62,356 bases of DNA, from IMG/VR virus record IMGVR_UViG_3300046000_004988, positions 1 to 62,356 of that record; one strand, given 5' to 3'. The notes under the pieces are model-generated. The model did not search any database and was not told the origin of the DNA. It saw only the letters and a program-made list of their open reading frames with translations. The position numbers were made by a program, and so were the translations under genes. Shown here in pieces: positions 42,501 through 51,500 of this stretch (position 1 is the stretch's first letter; every line of letters begins with the position of its first letter). Source of the stretch: a virus.

Positions 42501-45500
42501 TTGCCAGTGATAGTCCTCTCAGCAATCGGTCTGCCCTTCACTGTCTTCCCTGGCTTTGTGGCAAGCGTGTCTGGCAACTGCACAGAGATGACGTTCTGGA
42601 GGTGACTGTAGAATCCAGGCTCAACGATGTTGTTCTGCTTTGGTGCAGCCATGTATTGGTTGGTCCATCCTCTGGCGTGATGCTCGTCCCATGATTCTGC
42701 ATCCCAATTTGCTGGCACAATCTCGTTTGGATTCAGTTCTTTCAGGACACGGATGTTCGAGAGGACTGGTTCCTCGTCAGATCCTTGGTCAATATCGTCT
42801 CCAGTGACCAGAAGGATCGACCTGTTAGCATCATCAATTATGCTCTCCTGAGTAGCACCACCGCTGCCATCGTCAACGATTGTCCATCTTCCGCCTTCCC
42901 AGCGGACGTTGTAAACGCTGATGCCATTCTCCTTGCGCCCTGTGTAGCCATTCGTTGATCTGCCGCCTTCTGGTAACTTTCCAAACCTTAGATAAACACC
43001 TTTGATTGGTTCATGTCGCGCCATAACGAGTTCCTCGTTCTTATCCATGGCGGAGCGTGCGCTATCCACTGCTTCGAGCTTAGCCGTGCGTTCTGGTGAC
43101 TTCTCTTTGTTATACCATGGACCTGCATCCTTGAGTGCTTGGTTCCAAGCAGACCTGATTGTATTCTTCTCGATGCTGGCGAGACGTGCTTTCTCTTGGA
43201 CTTCCTGCCATTCAGCGACTGCGCTTTCTACAAACTCAGCGTCAGACTCGTTTGTTATACCGCTGGATGGTGCAGCCATTGGCTGCATCTCTGCTACATC
43301 TCCTCGACTGGTTCCGTCACCGGACCCTTGCGTCGTGCCGACAGACTGATTGCCGCTAAACGCTGCACTTCTTCCTCCTCCGGATCGAGGTTTAATTCCA
43401 TCGCTATCCTCGTACAGGCTTGATGGAAGTCCTCGCTCCTTGATGTAGAGTCTGTTTGCTGCTGATCCGTAGTCTGGGGCGTCATCTTTTTGTCTGCTTC
43501 CGTGCTGTTGGTGAACGATCTTTTCATAGTACCATAGTAAAGCCTGCGCCTCGGCTGGAACAAGCGGAATCTTTGCCGTCCGGTTATACTTTTCGATGGC
43601 ATTGATCATGACTTTTCTGATCCATCGACGGTGGGTTCCATTCTTTGGGGCTTCAGCAAGAGTGAATCCATCAGCGATCTTGAACAGACCGTTCACAGCA
43701 AGGCGAATTGCATCGTCTTTTGGTGACAGGTTCTCTCTGTTTTCCTTCTTTTGGAAGTGCTTACCAAGAGTCTCAACGGTGAGCAGATCTGCCTTCTGAG
43801 GAATTCCAGCGATGGTGAATAGATCACCGTCATACTCTGCCAGGGCAGCATTGAGCCGAGACCAGGCTTTGGTTAGCGTGCCCTTGTCGACCCTAACTAA
43901 CTGTGTGCCCATCATCCTTCCAATGGTTCTCATGAACCACCTGTCCATGGTGATGGTGGAGAAGTCTCCGGACATGTTGTTGAAGAACGATCCCAGCTTT
44001 GGACCAAAGATCAGAGAGAATGGGACGATCTCGTCGATGAGTTCTCCAGTGGTGATGCCAAGGATTTCCTTCTTGTCCCAGAGGTGCATCTTCCGCAGTT
44101 CATTTCGCAGTTCTTTGACTGTTCCGGTCTTGTTGAGGAAGTCACCAAGGTTGCTGAATCCACCGAGATGTTCAGCCATTTTGTCTGCAAGTGCGAGATG
44201 CTCCTCAACCGCTTCTGCCCTGGTCGATCCACGTTTGGTTGCACCAGCCAGTTTCCCGCTCTTCTTCCAGTGCTTGTAGACTTCCCAGGCATCCACGGTC
44301 TGCGTGTTCACATCAGCGCCATTGCTTGATACAGCAAGCGTGATTAGCAGGGCTGCACGATTGTCGGGTTTAACCAAATCTGGGTCAAGCTGAGTGAAGA
44401 TATTCATTGCCATCTTCAGTCTGCTTTCATACCACGAAGCAAATTTCGGGAACTCGAATGATGCACGGTTCAAGACTTCGAGCATCCTGTCTCCTGCGTT
44501 GTTCACATTGCCGCCTGGACGAATGGACGTCTTGATGAGTTTGCGGTAAATCTGAGCAATGGTTCTGACCTTTCCTCCTTCGAGCCTCGACGTGATGACG
44601 GATGGCATCTTCTTTTTCAGGTCAAGAACCCTGTCGATCTCAGCAAGGGCTGGTGCTGTCTGGCTTGCTGGTGCCGCCATTGGCTGGATCTTGTTGTCCC
44701 AGTCCATGTTGACCGAGAAGATGATGTTTCCAGTCGGTGTCTTGACGATGGTGTAATTGTCGTCCGGTTTCTTGTCGAAGATCGTGACGTCCTGAGCGGG
44801 GTTGTATGACCCGTCAGGATATACGAGACCCTCGGTGGTCAAAACGCTCTCCTGGCCGTACTGCCGCGCCAATGCCGCCGCCTTCTGCACGGACATGCCC
44901 TGGTCGATCACGATGAATGGTTTCTCTGGGTAGCCATAGTGACCATCGACCTGCTTGTGGTCCAATGTGTCAGATTGCAGAGACTTCATCAGACCACGGT
45001 TGAGGATGGCATTACGGAGGTCTGACTCACGCTTCTTGTTGGGGTTCTCGGCAGTGAAGATTGCCCACCCTGGCTTGTTGATGATTTCCTTGATGCCTTC
45101 AGCTGTGTCGAAGTCACTCAGTGTTGCTGGGTCTGACATCGGACCCGCCATCGGTTGAACGATTCGTGGTGTGGCTTGTGTGGCAAACTCTGAGTCAGTG
45201 CTCTGGAGGTTGCTCGTGAACTTCGAGAGTGTGTCGGCACTGTCTGATGCGACATAGCCACGGAAGTTACCACTGCTCCAGAATTGAGTGACATGCTTGA
45301 AGTTAGACCTGAGGACGTCTTCCATCTCCCAATGGGCGACCTGAAGAGCTGTCATGCCCTCAACCTGATCTCCACCACTATTGAGAACAGCATCACGCTT
45401 TTGCTTTAGTTGCTCGACGGTGTAGTGACGTGACTTCCAGTCGAGATCCTTCTTGCTCTCGTTGGCATCGAACACGTCTTTGCGATCTCCGAACTTCTGC

Positions 45501-48500
45501 TCGAAGATGGCAATGCCTTCTGGCTTCATCAGTTCCTTCACACGCATCACCTGTGCGTTGCGAGCATTGGAGATGAATTGGAAGACCATCGCTTCATGGA
45601 CGACATCGAACTTGCGTCCTTTCGGATCGAAGAACTTGACGTCGGTACCATCGTCTTCCGTCCATGCTGTCTTGCCAGCATCTTCCTTGGACCCGAATGC
45701 AGACAGATCGAATTCGGCACCTTCAACTGAACCCTTCGATTTGAAGGTCTGTTCCATGGATGTGTTCGGGTCAATGCCGAGTGTCTTGATCTTTCCTTTG
45801 GAGAGTCCGGTGATTGCCTTGTTGAGGGCACCTTCTGAAGAACCGATGTCGAGCATGTCGGCACCACTATCTCCGAACGTCTTAACGATAGCTGATCCAA
45901 CGACTGCCTGGACCTCATCGTAGCCTGGGATGGATGTTGCAATGTGGTCATCAAAGTTTCCACGGAATCTGTATCTGGCGATCTGGAATGCCTTTGATGA
46001 TGGGTCGAGATCAATGGCTGGAACGTAGTCTCCAGTCGGCTTGAACTTATCCTCAGCACCCTGTGTGACTGATGCGAAGAACTTGGCAAAACTGCGACCA
46101 TCTCCCCTCAAATCTTTGGAACCAGTGACCTCTGTTCTTGTTCCTATCGCTTTGTCGATAAGAGATTGTGGGAAGAGGTACGTCTTGCGTGGAGCATAAC
46201 CACGTTTGCTGAGAGGAATGAAGTCCTTGTCGCCCTGCACTGGGAGAGATCCATCCTCACGACGGAGATGCTTGCCAGCATTGAACCATGCGTTGTATGC
46301 CAGAGTCTCAAGAGCGAGTGCTGGCATAGCTTCCTTGGAATACATGGCGGCATGGTCCTGGAATGCCTGGAACTCTCCATGTGTGGAGAATGACCTTCCG
46401 TTTGATCCATGACCGAATATGTCGTGAACTGCCCTGAACAGGTCATTGTAGATGATTGGCTTGCCGTTTATGACGATACCGGACTGCTCAAGCGGAGGAT
46501 AAGCCTCTGCCTCTTGTGTTGCATTGTCACCGAGTCCGTCACTTGTCTTGAAGTAGAATAACCTTTTGTTGTTACGAACGTCATCGACCATTTCTGCACT
46601 GTCCTTGTATGGAGCACCTTTCCCTTCCCATGGCTCAATGCGATAACCTGCTTTCACCAAGGCTTCATATTGCTCCCTGGTCTCACGGTTGAATGCATTG
46701 TACGAATCGCGTGTTGCTTGGTCGATTCCTGCTGGGGCTGAGTCATGGTAGTCTGCAATCTCCTTGGAGATCTCTTCATTGAGCTTGGACTTGATTGGGG
46801 TGTTGGTACGCAGGAATTGATTGCGAACATCTTGGACTCCTGGGCTCCCTGATGCTGGTGCAGCCATAGGTTGAATGGTGGAACCAAGATCCTTCGCTTC
46901 ACCCCGTGGGTCGATCCGGCGCAAGTCAGCAATGGCTACATCATAGACCTTCTTGGCCTGCTTGCCTGCCTGCGTGTTCTTGAACATCATTTTCTTCAGC
47001 GTGGACACTGCTGCTGAGAAGAGGGATGCGATTGCTTCGAGTGCAGCATTGCGTTTGGCTGGTGTCTTGTTTCCAGCCATGGCTTGCTCAGTCAGACCAT
47101 TGTAGTGCTCCTTCTGCATGACCATGCGGCGGAACTCTGAGCCGATGACATACTTCCGGTTGCCGTGGCTCGTGTAGATCGACTTCACATACTTGATCTG
47201 CTCTGGCGTCATCATGCCGTAGATGCCATCGAAGAAGTCAATGTGATACTGTCCGCTCTGGATGTATTTGTCGGTCATCTTGTGACCCTGCTTCATCATC
47301 TCAGCGATGAGTGCCTTGTCTTCGAGCGCATGGATCATTTCTTCGCGCATTGCGTCGATGATCTGACCAGGACTCCATTCAGCCATGACCATTGGGTTGT
47401 ACTCGATGTAACCACCACGACGCTTGCCACCTTCACTCACAACGTAGTGGGCAGAGACAGATGAGAAACTCGGCACAAGATCGACTCCGATCTCTTTGAG
47501 CATTGCTCCGAAGTTGTCGTTGACGTGCGCTTTCACCAGGCTGGATGAACCGATTGGCTTTGATCGTGCTTTGGCAACCTTTGCTGCCCTCTGTGCATCG
47601 ACGTCACCGCTCGTGATGTTCTGCTGTGATGCAACGAATGCTGCGTTGATCTCAGAGATCTTCTCTGCCATCCACTCTTTGTCCGCCTCATCAGAGATCG
47701 ACTCCATGATGTTGGTTAGGCGAGCAATGATTCTCTTGATGAGATCAACGGCACTGCGGAAGAACTTGGTGTTCAGGAACATCTCCTCAGATATGCCTTT
47801 GCCGTGCCTGTTCTCCAGGTATGCCCTGAGATATTCATTGCCCCACTGGCTATCTGATCCGAGCACGTCGGTCTTGCCTTGTGAGTATGCAGCCCTGAAC
47901 TCGTCCTGGGCTTGCTCCGTGAGACCACGCCAGAACTTTCCTGCCTCGGCTGGTGTCATGACAGTGTCGATGACTGTGTGGAGGTATTCATGGAAGAATC
48001 CACGGTCCACGAACTCCTGCATGTCCTTTGCTGGAAGTGCTGCGAGTGACTTGATGAATGTGCGTGGAGCGATGTAGAGTGTATTACCCTGGACATACAT
48101 GCCACCACCATCAACCTCTGTGTCGAGTACCACAATCTTGTCGAAACTCGCTTCGAGCGTTGGCATGTGCTTCTTCAGTGCCACGGCAATCATTGTGCCC
48201 AGGCTAGCGTAGAACTTGGCGTCATCCTTGTGCTTGCCCTTGATGAGGTTGGCGATGACCTCGTAGACCTGCTGCACGACTGTCTTGTCAGACCCAGACT
48301 CATCAGGTTGCGTGAGTGTCTGCGTCATCAGCATTTCTCCGCGCTCTGTCTGCTGTGCCAGTGCGTTGATTGCCTCCTGCTTATCCTTCGCCTGATCGGC
48401 TAGTATTGTCAGAGTCCTGCCCCTGGTGGTCCTGATCGTCCACTGTGGTGCTGCTTTCTTAGACTCTGGTGCAGGTCGCTTGCTCTGCTCATCTGCTGGT

Positions 48501-51500
48501 CCAGATTCGGGTCCGACATCCGACCCAGCGTTTGTGGCTGGTTGCTGCTCGTCTGGTTTGACGTCGTCTGTGGTAGTGGAATCCGTTTGACCAGTTCCAG
48601 GAGGATTTCCAGCTTGAGTTGTAGGGGCGTTTTCATTGGTTGGTGTTTGAGTTGGGCTGGTTGTGGTGGTTGCTCCATCGACAGTGGTGTCAAGCATTTC
48701 AGTTGCAGACTCTGACAGGTTTTTCAATGCAACGATTGCGGCAGGGCGGGCATCTGCAAGACTGACTCCGGTCCTCACGATGCTGCTAACGATTAGATCG
48801 ACAATTTTACGGATGGAAGACCTGGCTTTTGGGGTCCAGCGACCATTTGCGTATGCAGCCATTGCTTCGATCACCTTGGCTCGTGCTGAGAGTTTGGAGT
48901 AGCCTTTGTAGAACGACTCACCGTTGATGCCTTGAGCCTCTCTCTCTGCCTTGTTCAGCAGTTCCTGGTTTTCCTGAATAACCAAAAGTGCTGCGGCATG
49001 ATGCATCTCTTCGTTGACGAGAGCTTCTCTGGACTCTGGTGTCTTCTTGATCTTGGCGATGTTGTCAGAGATGAACACGACGACTGGCTTGCCGTCCTTG
49101 ATGGTTACAAGTGCTGACCTGCCCTTGTTCTTTAGAGCGGCACCGATGAAGTCTGCTGCCTCTTTGTCGTTCGTGACAGTGACTGTCTGAACTCCTCGTG
49201 AATTTAGGTTAGACTCACGAGCCTTGGCTTTGTCTGAGATGCCGTTGAAGACTGGATGAGCGAGTGCCGACTGAGTTGGTGCTGGTGCTGCTTCAGTCTT
49301 TGCTTTGGATTGTGGCGTTACGACCTGACCTTTGGAGTAGACCAACTCGTACTTGCCTTCACCCACATGCTTCCACACGTCGACGTTCTTCGCGTCTAAC
49401 GAAGTTTGATGATTGCCCGCTGCGTCCGTTGGGAACATCGTCTTGCCCTTCGAGTGCCTGCCGGATTTCGACGGTTGCAACGATGGGTCAGTTGTCGTGA
49501 TGATGTAGTGATTTGGGTTCTGCCTGGCATAGTGCATTGCTGCTGCACCTTTCGCAAAGGACGGGAATGCCGTTGGTCTCTCTTTGAGACGCTCTGCAAG
49601 TGTGACCCCACCCTTGCTGTTTCCATTCGTTCTCACAAGTCCGCTCTTCACGATGTCCTCGAATGCAGCATCTCCAGTGACGATGCGGTAGTTCTCGTCT
49701 GGGTTGGCGAAGTCTGCCTCTGTTCGAGTGGTGCCAGAACCAGGGCTTGAACCTGGACCTCCCGCTTCATCTACTGTTGGCGCAGACCCCGAAGACGGAA
49801 TCGAACCGTCACCTTCAGATTTGCCGTCTGACGAGTTGCCTGTTTCTCCATTCGGGCTTGTTGCCTCCGCTCCTGATGTCGGAGATGGGGCGGAATCTTG
49901 CTTGGCTTTGGCTTCAGCATCAGCCTTGGCCTGGGCTTCAGCCTGCGCCTTCTTGGCGGCACGATCTGCTTCCTGCTGCTCGACGTCACGAGGGAAGTAT
50001 GTCTGACGCAGTCCAGGGGTCGCCTGGGCTACTTGAGCGAGACCTTCTTTGGTCCATGTGACCTCTGACCCATCTTTGACAGCAAGTGGTGCTCCTGACG
50101 CATCTGTTGCTTCCATGGCGAGTTGGTCACGCTGAGTGAGCGGTTGACCCGTCAGCACCTTCATGGAGGCAGTGATGAAGTCCTTCATCTTCTGATCTCC
50201 AACTCCACCGAGTTCCGTGTGGGCTTCGTATGCCAACTGGATCGCTCTGTTGCGACGACCAATGGCTTCGATGAATGCAGCTTCAGTCTGTGGCGTTGCG
50301 ACTCCCTGGTCCTTTTCCGCGAAGTACTTCTGGGACAGTTCCATGATCTCCTTGTCGCTCTGCTGGCGCTCTGCCGGATTGATGAACGACATGATGCCGC
50401 GAACGTCGTCGAGTTCGATTGGAGTCTGTGGGTTCTGCTTGTTCCAAAAGTTCACGAAGCCGAGTTCACCTTTGCGGATAGCATCCTTCTGTTTGGCTGC
50501 ATCAAAGATGCTCGACACGATTGCTGCTGACCCACCGATGAATGAGGCGAACAGACCACCCATGCCTTCCGTGACTGCGTCATTCCAGATCTTCTCTGTT
50601 GATCTGGCTTCATTTAGCAATCCTGAGCCGACACCTTCCATGCCTTCTGTGACTGTGCCGACACCGAGACCTTTGACTGTCTGGACCGCTGCATTGCGGA
50701 CTGTTGATCCTGGGACTGTGCCTGCCTGCTTGGCAATGGTGCCGAGTTCGTCCATGCCCTTCATCACTGAGTCGATGATTTTGTTAGCCGAGTTTGCCGC
50801 ACGACCAACATTCTTCGCTAATTTGGCGCTCTTGCCTGCTGCTCTCAACACGACCTGGGATGATGTGAGACCTTTAAGAAGACCATAACCAACGATGTCG
50901 CCTGCTGCCTCAACCATGAACTCACCAGGGTTGACCGAGATGCCACGAGCGGACATTTCCAGGACTGCGTATGCATCCGAGTTCTTGATGGTGCCGTTGA
51001 CTGATGCGTAGCGTGCTGCCTTTGCCACGTTGTCCTGACCTTCTGGTGTCTGGTAGAATGCCTCACGCAGGAGCATGGCGATAGCCGGATCTCTGGTCTC
51101 GTGATATGCCACCATCAGTTGAGCAACAGGTGCCTGCTTGTTGCGGATGTCGTAGTACGAGAGTTTGCCAGACTTTTGGTTATCGTAGTGTGCCTTGATC
51201 TCAGCGTCCGTGAGTTTCGGATTGAGTTTCTTGAGTGCAGCGAGTGACTCAGTCTCACCCTCGGTGATCTTGTGCATCGAGCCTGCCTTCGACTTCAGCA
51301 GTTCAGCGAACTGGTCGATGGTGCCCTTGGTGAGATTCTCATCCTCGATGGCATCAATGAGTGCGTCGACGGTATAACCAACTGGTGAACTAGGAAGCAT
51401 GCGCTCAGACATGTATTTGTCCACCGCTGCCTTCTTCTCGGCTTCAGTCTGGAATCCACGCATGCCTCCACCACCGAATCCACCACCAGCAACCATGCCT

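Noticed and set aside
39584-46876. MAAP junctions as a DNA repeat or mobile element scar
   Set aside because: Synonymous codons differ among copies and flanks are unrelated, so conservation is at protein level.
49729-49781. attP site for tRNA integration
   Set aside because: No integrase or excisionase gene is present, and the sequence is inside a gene whose frame is kept. It remains only a tRNA-like relic.
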